Both the position numbers and the translations under genes were made by a program. From the NCBI GenBank assembly GCA_964564785.1, contig CAZMCT010000033.1, forward strand, positions 1 to 30,920: a stretch of DNA of 30,920 nt. The letters run 5' to 3'. This DNA comes from CAZMCT01 sp964564785 (GTDB lineage: Bacteria; Planctomycetota; Phycisphaerae; UBA1845; Fen-1342). Under the pieces are notes generated by a model. That model saw only the letters and a list, made by a program, of their open reading frames with translations. It had not been told where the DNA came from and made no database searches. This document shows positions 21,713 to 29,147 of the stretch, piece after piece (the first letter of the stretch is position 1; the number at the start of each line of letters is the position of its first letter).

Positions 21713-23857
21713 CTACCATATGCACATCCACACCAGCAGGATCACCGCCAGCCCCACCACCATGCTCAGGGCGTACCCTTGCAGCGCGCCGCGCTGCAAA
21801 AACGAGAGCCCCAGCGACAGCCCGCGCGGCACGGCCGCGATCAGCCACAGCACTCCGTCCACGCCGTACCGGTCCACACCGTAGAAAAAGTGCCCCAGCC
21901 CCCGCAGCGGCCGCACGAGTGCCGCATCGTACAACTCGTCCACCCAATACTTGCGGTGCCACACGTTCCACAGCGCGCCCAGCGCCCGGCGGTCCGGGTC
22001 TTCGACCGGCGCGGCACCGTAACGAACCCACGCCAGCCCGATGCCCCCCAGTGCGACCACCGCCGACGCGTACATGATCCACAGCCCGCCGTGGCCGTGC
22101 TCGACGTGCCCCAGCGTGCTGCGGGCGATGTAATCGTGAAAATAGCCGTGCGGCGCGAGAAACCCGAGAAAGCCCCCGCCGCCCAGGTGCACGCCGACGT
22201 ACCCCGCGAACATCGCACCGGCCGCCAGCACATACAGCGGCCGGAGCATCACCGGCGGCGACTCGTGCGGGTGCTCGCCGGCCTCCGCCGGCAGCCGCAG
22301 CCGGCCGCCGAAGCACAGGAAGAACATGCGGAACGTGTAATACGCCGTCAGCCCCGCGGTCAGCAGCAGCAGCACGCCCACGGCCAGGCTGCGCTTGAAT
22401 GCGGCGTGCACCAGCTCGTCCTTGCTCCAGAACCCCGCCAGCAGCGGGAAGCCGGCCAGCGCCAGGCAGCCGACGAGCATCACCGCTCGCGTCTTCGGCA
22501 GCACGTGCCGCAGGCCGCCGAACCGCCGCAGGTCGATCACGCCGCCCATCGCGTGCATGACGCTGCCGGCCCCGAGGAAGAGCAGGGCCTTGAACCACGC
22601 GTGCGTGAAGACGTGGAACACGGCCGAGTCGGGCACGCCGCAACCCAGCCCGACGAACATGAACGCGAGCTGGCTGATCGTCGAATACGCCAGGATGCGC
22701 TTCATGTCGTACTGCGTGACGGCGATCGTCGCGGTGAGGATCGCGCCGATCAGCCCGAGCACGAGCACCACGTTCAGCGCGAATTCTGAAAGGACGAAGA
22801 TCGGCGTGCAGCGGGCGATCATGTAGATGCCCGCGGTGACCATGGTCGCGGCGTGGATCAGCGCGCTGACCGGCGTCGGGCCTTCCATCGCGTCGGGCAG
22901 CCACACGTGCAGCGGGAATTGCGCGCTCTTGCCGACCGCCCCGCACGTGAGCAGCAGCGCGACGAGCGTCGCCTGGCTCAGCCCCAGCACGCCCGAGTCG
23001 GCCGCCGCCATCAGCGGGGCGTACTTGAACACGACCGCGTAGTCGAGCGGGTTTTCGCCCGGCTGCACGTGCCCGCGGACGAACCACAGGATCGCGAAGA
23101 TGCCCAGCGCGAAGCCGAAGTCGCCCACGCGGTTGACGATGAACGCCTTCTTGGCCGCCGCCGCCGCCTCGGGCTTCTGGTAGTAGAAGCCGATCAGCAG
23201 GTAGCTGCACAGGCCGACCAGCTCCCAGCCGAGGTACAGCAGCACGAAGTTCCCGGCCAGCACCAGCATCGCCATGCTGAACACGAACAGGCCCAGGAAG
23301 GCGAAGAAACGCTCGTAGCCGCGCTCGGGGTGGCCGTGGTGGTCGCGCATGTAGCCCACGGCGTAGATCACGACCATCAGCGAGACGACCGTGAAGAACA
23401 GCAGCATGATCCCGGTCAGGCCGTCGAAGTAATCGTTCACCGCCAGCCACTGGCTGTTGTGCAGGCTGGCCGTCGCCCCCAGCGAGATCCAGCGGTACAC
23501 CGTGTACGTGAAGCCGGGTAAAGCGGCTGAGCCAACAGCCGAGGGCGGCTGTTCCACACGCTGTGGCCCCGCCTGGTGTGGCACCGCCGCATGTGGCACC
23601 GCCGCCCCCGGCGGTGAGTCTACTCTCCCAACAGCCGAGGGCGGCTGGTCCACACTCGGCAGCGTGCGCAGGTCGAGAAAACACAACACGCCGAGCGCGG
23701 CCGAGACCGCCACACCCAGCACGACCGGCCAATGCGCGCGGTCGGCCCGCACGCGCAACATGAGCAGCACGCCCACGAGCACCGCACCGGCCAACGGCCA
23801 GAGCGGCAGCGTGGCGTAGACCCAGGCCGGCAGGATGTGGGTGGCGGCTTCTGGCAT
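21713..23857 (-). CDS. nuoL: NADH-quinone oxidoreductase subunit L with in-frame repeat insertion
   Basis: NuoL is the distal pump of complex I, with the long lateral helix. Core motifs are present: LLYLGWELVGLCSYLLIGFYY with its Glu, AFIVNRVGDFGFALG, GAVGKSAQFPLHVWLPDAMEGPTPVSALIHAATMV with its Lys, MKRILAYSTISQL, and the C-terminal WVDELYDAALVRPLRGL followed by a last helix. The product is 714 residues, against about 610-650 in the family. Residues 69-111, in the loop between TM2 and TM3 and just before FTYTVYRWISLG, consist of repeat DNA read in frame; QPPSAVG occurs at 71-77 and 103-109. ATG 23857 is followed by a good first helix. The junction to nuoK is a 205-bp gap with a second repeat family. 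Confidence 0.96.
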   Translation of the reverse strand: MPEAATHILPAWVYATLPLWPLAGAVLVGVLLMLRVRADRAHWPVVLGVAVSAALGVLCFLDLRTLPSVDQPPSAVGRVDSPPGAAVPHAAVPHQAGPQRVEQPPSAVGSAALPGFTYTVYRWISLGATASLHNSQWLAVNDYFDGLTGIMLLFFTVVSLMVVIYAVGYMRDHHGHPERGYERFFAFLGLFVFSMAMLVLAGNFVLLYLGWELVGLCSYLLIGFYYQKPEAAAAAKKAFIVNRVGDFGFALGIFAILWFVRGHVQPGENPLDYAVVFKYAPLMAAADSGVLGLSQATLVALLLTCGAVGKSAQFPLHVWLPDAMEGPTPVSALIHAATMVTAGIYMIARCTPIFVLSEFALNVVLVLGLIGAILTATIAVTQYDMKRILAYSTISQLAFMFVGLGCGVPDSAVFHVFTHAWFKALLFLGAGSVMHAMGGVIDLRRFGGLRHVLPKTRAVMLVGCLALAGFPLLAGFWSKDELVHAAFKRSLAVGVLLLLTAGLTAYYTFRMFFLCFGGRLRLPAEAGEHPHESPPVMLRPLYVLAAGAMFAGYVGVHLGGGGFLGFLAPHGYFHDYIARSTLGHVEHGHGGLWIMYASAVVALGGIGLAWVRYGAAPVEDPDRRALGALWNVWHRKYWVDELYDAALVRPLRGLGHFFYGVDRYGVDGVLWLIAAVPRGLSLGLSFLQRGALQGYALSMVVGLAVILLVWMCIW
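23525..23653. repeat. Palindromic repeat cluster inserted in frame in nuoL
   Basis: A 20-bp string built on CAGCCGAGGGCGGCTG occurs twice without mismatch (23532-23551 and 23628-23647), 96 bp apart. A perfect CACCGCCG-CCCC-CGGCGGTG palindrome (23597-23616) lies between the copies. The spacing of 96 is a multiple of three, so both copies encode QPPSAVG on the nuoL strand. The same palindromes fill 4964-5061. Confidence 0.85.
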
Positions 23858-23901
23858 CAGTCCTCAGTGCGTCGTTTCATCCGAGCGAGCGTCCGATTCC
23901 T

Positions 23902-24007
23902 GTCATCCCGCGGAGCGCAGCGACGAGGGAGCGGGCCCGGAATGGAAGGCGCGCCCGGGCTCAGTCGCATTCTGCGTCGGTCGCCGCGGCAACCTCCGCG
24001 GAATGAC
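23902..24007. repeat. 106-bp palindromic repeat in the nuoL-nuoK gap
   Basis: The left end GTCATCCCGCGGAG (23902) and the right end, read from the other strand from 24007, GTCATTCCGCGGAG are inverted copies. GGGCCCGG/CCGGGC-type pairing lies inside. It is the same SERxE-type family as the copies at 19691 and 21585. The remaining bases of the gap show nothing else. Confidence 0.75.
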
Positions 24008-24062
24008 ACCGCCGGGGCGCGGCGCGATGCGCCCTGGCGTCCCGTCACGCGCCCTTGCACGC

Positions 24063-24374
24063 TCATTCGTCCTTCAACAGCGTCCACGCATTCGCATCCA
24101 GCGTCCCACGATTGCGGTACAGCAGTACGACCAGTGCCAGGCCGAGCGCCGCTTCGGCCGCGGCCACGGCGATCAGGAAAAGCGAGAGAACCTGGCCGTC
24201 GATGGTCGGCTCGCCGGCCAGCGGGTAGCGGCCCAGCGCCGTCAGTGTGACGATAATCCCTTGGAACATCATTTCCGTGCACAGGAAGATGATGATCAGG
24301 TTACGGCGCGTGACGAAGCCGATCAGGCCCAGGCCGAAGAGCAGCGCACCGACGAGGAGGTAGGGGACGAGCAT
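24063..24374 (-). CDS. nuoK: NADH-quinone oxidoreductase subunit K
   Basis: NuoK is a three-helix subunit that links the quinone site to the pumps. The 103-residue sequence is full length, with helices at about 3-21, 27-50 and 62-87. The family residues are visible: Glu in NLIIIFLCTEMMFQG and the second Glu in LFLIAVAAAEAALGLALVVLLYRNRG. The start ATG 24374 shares one base with the nuoJ stop (TGATG), so translation is coupled. Confidence 0.97.
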   Translation of the reverse strand: MLVPYLLVGALLFGLGLIGFVTRRNLIIIFLCTEMMFQGIIVTLTALGRYPLAGEPTIDGQVLSLFLIAVAAAEAALGLALVVLLYRNRGTLDANAWTLLKDE

Positions 24375-25063
24375 CAGTCCGGCACCTCCATGCCCGTGAC
24401 CTGCGCCGCCCGCCGCCGCGCGATCGCGATCGCCCCGACCATCGCGACCAGCAGCAGCAGGCCCGCGAGCTGTACGCCTACGATGTACTGGGTCAGCAGC
24501 GACGTTCCGACGCGCTCGACCGTGCCGCGGCCCACCTCGAGCGCGGCCGACTCCGCCGGTCCGCTGCCGCCGGCGTTTGCGAGCTGACCCGCAATGACCG
24601 CCACGAGTACGACGCCGGCCAGCGTTCCCAGCAGCGGCTCGCGGGCTCGGGCATCATAAGGCGCCTCACGCGACTGCTGCGCGAGCATGATCACGAAGAT
24701 GTACGTCACCAGGATGGCCCCCGCGTAGATGATCAGCAACGCCGCCGCCAGAAACTCGGCCTGCATCAGCACCAGAAGGCCCGCCACCGCTACGACCAGA
24801 AGCACGAAGTACAGCGCGCTGTACACCGGCCGCCGATGAGTGATCACCCGCACCGCCGCGAACAGACTGACCAGACTGCACCCGATAAACGTGATCGAGG
24901 TCGCACTCAGTCCGGCCTGCCGGCCAAGCCAGACACCTACACCGACCGCCGCACACAGCAGGAGCACGGTACCCGCGCGATCGAGTGCACGCCGCCCGCC
25001 CGGCGCGGCCAGAAACAGCCCCACCGCACCCGCCACAAGCACAACGAAGATGAGTGCTGGCAT
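24374..25063 (-). CDS. nuoJ: NADH-quinone oxidoreductase subunit J
   Basis: NuoJ is a five-helix membrane subunit of complex I whose third helix rotates during coupling. The 229-residue product from ATG 25063 has an extra N-terminal pair of helices (LIFVVLVAGAVGLFL, AGTVLLLCAAVGVGVWL). The conserved core follows: HRRPVYSALYFVLLVVAVAGLLVLMQAEFLAAALLIIYAGAILVTYIFVIML. The frame is open further upstream to 25237, but that part is R/P-rich and lacks a signal. GGCGAG lies about 12 nt before ATG 25063. It is the first gene of a nuoJKLMN cluster; nuoA-I are not in the window. Confidence 0.93.
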   Translation of the reverse strand: MPALIFVVLVAGAVGLFLAAPGGRRALDRAGTVLLLCAAVGVGVWLGRQAGLSATSITFIGCSLVSLFAAVRVITHRRPVYSALYFVLLVVAVAGLLVLMQAEFLAAALLIIYAGAILVTYIFVIMLAQQSREAPYDARAREPLLGTLAGVVLVAVIAGQLANAGGSGPAESAALEVGRGTVERVGTSLLTQYIVGVQLAGLLLLVAMVGAIAIARRRAAQVTGMEVPD

Positions 25064-25146
25064 GCCCGTGATCCACTCGCCGACGATGCCCTGCCCGGTT
25101 GCCGGCCAACCGCGCCGCGCCGCTGGACGCTCGTGGGGTACTCGCT

Positions 25147-25171
25147 CGAACCGGGTTATGTAACCGATTCG
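25147..25171. promoter_or_regulatory. Palindromic site 84 bp upstream of nuoJ
   Basis: The sequence CGAACCGGGTT-ATGT-AACCGATTCG is a near-perfect dyad with its centre at about 25159. It lies where an operator of the nuoJKLMN operon could be. No clear promoter was found beside it, so its role is inferred only from symmetry and position. Confidence 0.3.
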
Positions 25172-25687
25172 CGTCGGTCCGGCTAGACGCCACAGCATTT
25201 GACAATAGGCGCGACTTTGACCGCCGGAATCGCTCATTGGGGAACGAACAGACGCGCTCGAATCTTGGCGGCCCAGGTCGCAGGCCGCGACATGGGCTGG
25301 CGGCGGGTTCAGCGGAGCACAAAAGCCGGGAATCCGTCACTTTGCGTTCACCCGCCCACTCTCCGCGGCTCCACCGGCGCCGAATCCAACGCGCGGGGTG
25401 AAATATGTGCCGCCCCCGCAACCCGATGGGGATATGTGTCGTAAAGCGATGATTTATAGAATCTTATGATGCGGAGGCGGAGGGAGATGTGCGCGCTTAT
25501 TGCGAGGAATTCACAGAAAACCACCTCGAGGCCGAGCGCAGGTCTTTATCCACCAGCGTGCCGCAGTACAATGACCCGCCCGAGGCGGTGGCCTGAAGGC
25601 CGGCCCCGCCGAAAAGTAGTGGTAGTAAAGGAAGCAAAGTAGGCAGTGGGGCTGAAAAGTCATTCAGCGCTTACGGAGATAGGCAGC
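25172..25687. other. 516-bp intergenic region with no gene recognised
   Basis: The region separates the divergent nuoJ and DUF2934 genes. It becomes AT-richer at 25428-25475 (TTTATAGAATCTTATGATG), which could hold a promoter in either direction: TATAGA on plus, TATAAA on minus, neither with a good -35. A stem GGCGG-GGCC-TGAA-GGCC-CCGCC lies at about 25585-25610, without a T-run. No tRNA, riboswitch or ORF with a Shine-Dalgarno was found. Confidence 0.4.
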
Positions 25688-25903
25688 ATGGCACCCAGAA
25701 CGACCAGGACGACGACCGGAACCACTCGGGCGACGAGGGCGCGTCCGACCGCGCAGCGCGCGTGCGCGACGACGCCGACCGAAGAGCAGATTCGCATGCG
25801 GGCGTTCGAGATTTTCCTGCGCCGCAACGGTGGACCCGGGGACGCGCTCAGTGACTGGATTCAGGCGGAGCAGGAATTGCGGGCTGAGCTCGCGAAGAAG
25901 TAG
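25688..25903 (+). CDS. DUF2934 family small protein
   Basis: The 71-residue product ends in the DUF2934 motif (EEQIRMRAFEIFLRRNGGPG, then DALSDWIQAEQEL). The first 30 residues are a low-complexity, basic Thr/Arg/Ala stretch. ATG 25688 is preceded by GGAG at 9 nt, which fixes the start; a GTG at 25646 in the same frame is less likely. The family is common in planctomycetes and proteobacteria and has no known function. A nucleic-acid-binding tail is conceivable from the charge but unproven. It converges with the beta-propeller lipoprotein. Confidence 0.8.
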   Translation: MAPRTTRTTTGTTRATRARPTAQRACATTPTEEQIRMRAFEIFLRRNGGPGDALSDWIQAEQELRAELAKK

Positions 25904-25975
25904 GCGGCTCGCGAGCGGTAACCTTCTGTAAAAAAGGAGTTTGCGCCGACAACCGACGCGCCGCTGCGGCAGTCC

Positions 25976-27103
25976 TCACCGCGTCGGCACCAAGCGCAGC
26001 ACGGAATCGGCCGCGAGCACGTAGAGCGTGCCGGCTGGTGTGATCGCCAAGTCCGTCACGGCCGGCAGTTCGGACGCGAAAGCCTGAGGGGCCTCGACGA
26101 TGAGACGGTCTGCGCTCAGCTCGCAGTGCTGCACGCGGCCGTCGGTGGCGCCGAGGAACAGGTTTGAGCGGAGTGCGGCCCCGTACTTGTTCGCGTTATT
26201 GAAGGCGATACCGAGCAGGGCGGTTCCGAACTCGCGTGCCGGATCGACATAGTCCGGGTGACTGGCCGCGATGGCCTCCTCCTCCGCAGTGTCGACTTTT
26301 CCGGCGAGCGCCGGCCAGCCGTAGTCGGCGCCCGCGGCGATGCGGTTGATCTCCCACGTGCTGCCGTTCGAAGCGCGCTCCGCGAGAAACGCGGCGCTGC
26401 TCACGGGGTCGATGCTGAGGCCGGTCGGTTCGCGAACGCCGCGGGCGTACACGGGGGAATCCGCGAGAGGATTGTCCGTCGGGATGGCGCCGTCTTCGGT
26501 GTAGCGTAGCACCTTGCCCGTCAGCTCGTCGCTGTCTTGCGCGGAGTCCTGATCTTCGGCATCGCCGGTGGCGACGAGGAGGGTCTTGTCCGCCAGGAAG
26601 GCCAGCCGGCCGCCGATGCGGGTCGTGCCGGCGGCCGCGGGCAACGTGGCCACGAAGAGCTCACCCCCGGCCGCGACATCGCCGTCGGCCTCGAAGTAGA
26701 CAACGCGGTGGTCGAGGACGGCGCGTGGGTCGTCGGTGCTGAGCCCGGTGTCCGAACGGGTGTAGAAGACGTAGACCCGGTGATTGAACGCGAATTCCGG
26801 GTGCAGGGCGATGCCGAGCAAGCCGCGGTCGCCGGCGAAATTCACGGGGACCGTCGCGAATGGGGTTTCGAGCAGCACGCCGTTCTTGATCACGCGGATC
26901 TGCCCGGCGTTCTTGTCGGTGAAGAATACGCGGCCATCGGCCGCAGCGGCGCAACTCACGGGGGTGACGTTGACGGCCAGATACTCGGCGCCCAGGTCCA
27001 CACCGACGGCGATGGGGGGCGGAAGGCCGGACTCGGATTGAGGGCATCCCGTCAGCAACGTGGCGGAGGTGACAATCAGGGCGACGATCGCAAAGAGCCG
27101 CAT
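25976..27103 (-). CDS. Beta-propeller lipoprotein related to soluble glucose/sorbosone dehydrogenases
   Basis: The 375-residue product begins with a lipoprotein signal (MRLFAIVALIVTSATLLTGC). ATG 27103 is supported by GGAGG at 5 nt. The rest is a six-bladed beta-propeller of the GSDH family: DGRVFFTDKNAGQIRVIKNG, GDRGLLGIALHPEFAFNHRV, TRIGGRLAFLADKTLLVATG, LTGKVLRYTEDGAIPTDNPL and YARGVREPTGLSIDP. In PQQ-dependent members the blade motifs read HNGGRL and GHRNPQG; here both histidines are replaced (RIGGRL, GVREPTG). PQQ-dependent sugar oxidation is therefore doubtful. A binding or sensing role for the propeller is an alternative. It lies 111 bp downstream of the sigma-factor operon and might be read from it. 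Confidence 0.88.
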   Translation of the reverse strand: MRLFAIVALIVTSATLLTGCPQSESGLPPPIAVGVDLGAEYLAVNVTPVSCAAAADGRVFFTDKNAGQIRVIKNGVLLETPFATVPVNFAGDRGLLGIALHPEFAFNHRVYVFYTRSDTGLSTDDPRAVLDHRVVYFEADGDVAAGGELFVATLPAAAGTTRIGGRLAFLADKTLLVATGDAEDQDSAQDSDELTGKVLRYTEDGAIPTDNPLADSPVYARGVREPTGLSIDPVSSAAFLAERASNGSTWEINRIAAGADYGWPALAGKVDTAEEEAIAASHPDYVDPAREFGTALLGIAFNNANKYGAALRSNLFLGATDGRVQHCELSADRLIVEAPQAFASELPAVTDLAITPAGTLYVLAADSVLRLVPTR

Positions 27104-27214
27104 GCGGGCCTCCGGACGACGGTCATGAACTTGCCGAGAATGGTATCGGTCGCTTCGTCGTCCGTACACCCCTCCGAAACCGGGCCGCGTTTGGTTCCGC
27201 GGTCGCAGCGGGTG

Positions 27215-27670
27215 CTAATCCGGCGGAGCGGAGGTCGGGTCGGCGGCGCGGGTGAGGCGTGCGGCCAGATCGCTGAGGCGCGCGGGATCGGCGGTGCGGG
27301 CGGCGTCGTAGACGGCTCGGGCGCGGGCCCCGGGAACCATCCGCAGCAGATCCTGACGCTGTGCGGGGGACTGGGTCGCGATGGTCTCACGCACGAGCGC
27401 GCGCAGGTCGCGCAGAATCTGCCGTTGTTCCGCGGACATGCGGGTGAACGCCAGCGCACGTTGCACCACCGCGCCTCCGTCGCGGCGGCTCACGAGTTCC
27501 TGCTGTCGCTGAACCAGTGCGCGGCGGCGGGCCGGCTCCAGCGCGGCCCAGCGCTCCAGCGGCGTGGCCGGCACGGCGGAAGCGGGCCGGCTGCGGACCC
27601 ACCAGACCGCGAGGTTGCCGGCCGCGAGGCCGAAGATCACGAGCATCAGGATCAGACGCACGGCCGGCAT
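27215..27670 (-). CDS. Small membrane-anchored protein in the sigma-factor operon
   Basis: The 151-residue product has one N-terminal transmembrane helix (AVRLILMLVIFGLAAGNLAVWW) and an Arg/Ala-rich, mostly helical periplasmic part (PLERWAALEPARRRALVQRQ, FTRMSAEQRQILRDLRALVR, PAQRQDLLRMVPGARARAVY). The W-x-L-x-P-x-x-R-x-x-L pattern resembles DUF3106 or Spy/CpxP-like periplasmic proteins, but no family is certain. Its ATG 27670 shares one base with the stop of the anti-sigma gene, so it is the third gene of the operon. A role as periplasmic signal receptor or target is inferred from context. Confidence 0.75.
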   Translation of the reverse strand: MPAVRLILMLVIFGLAAGNLAVWWVRSRPASAVPATPLERWAALEPARRRALVQRQQELVSRRDGGAVVQRALAFTRMSAEQRQILRDLRALVRETIATQSPAQRQDLLRMVPGARARAVYDAARTADPARLSDLAARLTRAADPTSAPPD

Positions 27671-28167
27671 CACGGAATACGCTCCTGGATGAGCTGCGCG
27701 AGCGTTGCGACCGTGTCGTAATCGTCTGCCAGCCACGGGTCGCGCTCGAGGGCGAGCAAGGCCGGCAGGTCGACAAGCAACTGCTGCTGGAACTCCGGCG
27801 TGATCCGCAATTCTCGGGCCAGCGCTGCGGCCGGATCGCTGCGTTGGTTGATCTGCCAGACGAGCGCCGCCAGCAAGCCGGTCGCGACCAGCACTTCGGC
27901 GGCGAGAAACACGATCGACCAGCGGCGCCGGCGGGCTCGCTGCGGGTCGCGGGCCGCGAATTCGTCCGGCACGCGGAGCGCGGTGGCGGGCGGTGGCACG
28001 GCGGCCGCGGCGTCGAGATCGAGCACGGCGAGCAGGGCGCGCTCGGCGGCGACGAGCTCCCGGCAGCGCTCGCAGCCCTGGAGATGCTGCTCCCAGTGGC
28101 GCTGCTGGTCAGGCGTAAGGCGGGCCTGAAGGAACCGGTGCGCGAGCTCGAGATCCAGATGTTGCAT
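27670..28167 (-). CDS. Zinc-finger anti-sigma factor
   Basis: The 165-residue protein has an N-terminal zinc-binding anti-sigma domain (LAHRFLQARLTPDQQRHWEQ, then HLQGCERCRELV) with the H-x3-C-x2-C pattern, and a single transmembrane helix at about 85-106 (SIVFLAAEVLVATGLLAALVW). The C-terminal part faces outward and has no recognised domain. It would hold the ECF sigma factor at the membrane until a signal arrives. ATG 28167 begins directly with the domain; no strong Shine-Dalgarno is seen. The sigma gene ends 137 bp upstream. Confidence 0.85.
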   Translation of the reverse strand: MQHLDLELAHRFLQARLTPDQQRHWEQHLQGCERCRELVAAERALLAVLDLDAAAAVPPPATALRVPDEFAARDPQRARRRRWSIVFLAAEVLVATGLLAALVWQINQRSDPAAALARELRITPEFQQQLLVDLPALLALERDPWLADDYDTVATLAQLIQERIP

Positions 28168-28304
28168 GGCAGCCGGGGCGTTGGATACGACCGGTGGTCT
28201 ACGCCGGAACCGGCGCCGGTGCAAGGCGGAAGAGGTGCATCTTCGCGGCCGTGGGCGTCGAACCGGTCCGTCGCGAAGCTCGAACGGGATCGGCGTTCAG
28301 GCGC

Positions 28305-28943
28305 TCAGAGCAGCTCGCGCAGCTCGCGCCGCAAGGTGGTGCGGGCGCGCATGAGGAGGCTCCGCACCGATTCGACCGTCCCGTCCAGCACGGTGGCAAT
28401 CTGCTCGTACGAGCAGCCCTCGTACTCGAAGAGCGTCAGCGCGATGCGCTGGTTCACGGGGAGTGCGAGGACCGCCCGGGACACCTGCTGACGGAGTTCG
28501 TCGAGGCTCATCTGCCGCTCGGGTGTGGGCTCGTGGTCGTCGGCCATTTCGAGCGCGGCCTGGGCCGGCTCGCGCGCGCGGCGTTTTACCTCGGCTTGCT
28601 TGAGGTAATTGAGGGCGACGTTCGTCGCAATTCGGTAAAGCCAGGTGATCACGCGGGCGGTCGGGCGGTATTGGTCCGTGTGCGTGAGCGCCTGAAGGAA
28701 AACGTCCTGGGTCAGGTCTTCGACCGTGCGCGCGTCGCGAACCAGCCGCGCCAGGTAACGGGCGATCCGCTCTCGGTTGCGGCGCACCAACGTCTCGGCC
28801 GCCTCCCCGTTCCCGTCGCGCACCTGCAACATGAGCTGCGTGTCGAGGTCGACCAAGACGTCCGCGGGGGCTGCCGCGTCCGGGGCGCGCGACTGCCGAC
28901 CGAACGTGTCCAACATCGAATTGTCTCTGTGCTTCCCCGCCAT
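28305..28943 (-). CDS. ECF-type RNA polymerase sigma factor
   Basis: The 212-residue protein has sigma region 2 (LVRRNRERIARYLARLVRDA, VEDLTQDVFLQAL, ARVITWLYRIATNVALNYLK) and region 4 (LPVNQRIALTLFEYEGCSYE, QIATVLDGTVESVRSLLMRA). Both are complete, with no region 1 or 3. It directs polymerase to a small envelope-stress regulon, probably including its own operon. ATG 28943 is chosen because a longer frame to 29024 would start inside the promoter at 28986-29014. ATG 28916 is a second possibility. It is the first gene of a three-gene unit with the anti-sigma and a membrane protein, and it diverges from the secreted DUF5010-like gene. Confidence 0.93.
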   Translation of the reverse strand: MAGKHRDNSMLDTFGRQSRAPDAAAPADVLVDLDTQLMLQVRDGNGEAAETLVRRNRERIARYLARLVRDARTVEDLTQDVFLQALTHTDQYRPTARVITWLYRIATNVALNYLKQAEVKRRAREPAQAALEMADDHEPTPERQMSLDELRQQVSRAVLALPVNQRIALTLFEYEGCSYEQIATVLDGTVESVRSLLMRARTTLRRELRELL

Positions 28944-28985
28944 TCCACGCACCCGTCCCAAGCGCTTCTCATCCCAGCCGCAGGA

Positions 28986-29014
28986 ATTGTACCGGTTCCC
29001 CAAGCCGCCGGCAA
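28986..29014 (-). promoter_or_regulatory. Promoter of the sigma-factor operon
   Basis: On the minus strand TTGCCG (29009-29014) and TACAAT (28986-28991) are spaced by 17 bp. GGAACC, which resembles an ECF -35 element, lies in the spacer (28994-28999). No CGTC-type ECF -10 was found at the right distance. The leader would be about 36 nt. Confidence 0.5.
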
Positions 29015-29147
29015 TCGCTTTCAACCGAGTTATCGGAAATACCGCCGAGCACGTCGTTGCTGAGACCCGATTATCGATCGTCTCTCGACCTATCGCCGGG
29101 CGCAGCGCACGGTCAGAATGCGTGCCCGGACCACTCGGGAGCAGGCT

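Noticed and set aside
19909..22077. 722-codon plus-strand frame opposite nuoM
   Set aside because: Same antisense composition; it runs across two gene junctions and repeats, with no domain.
24374..25237. Longer NuoJ start at 25237
   Set aside because: The added 58 residues are R/P/G-rich, and the upstream dyad and gap suggest the regulatory region lies there. ATG 25063 begins at the first helix.
26537..27721. 394-codon plus-strand frame opposite the propeller lipoprotein
   Set aside because: It spans two real minus-strand genes with good starts, is G/R/V-rich and has no motif.
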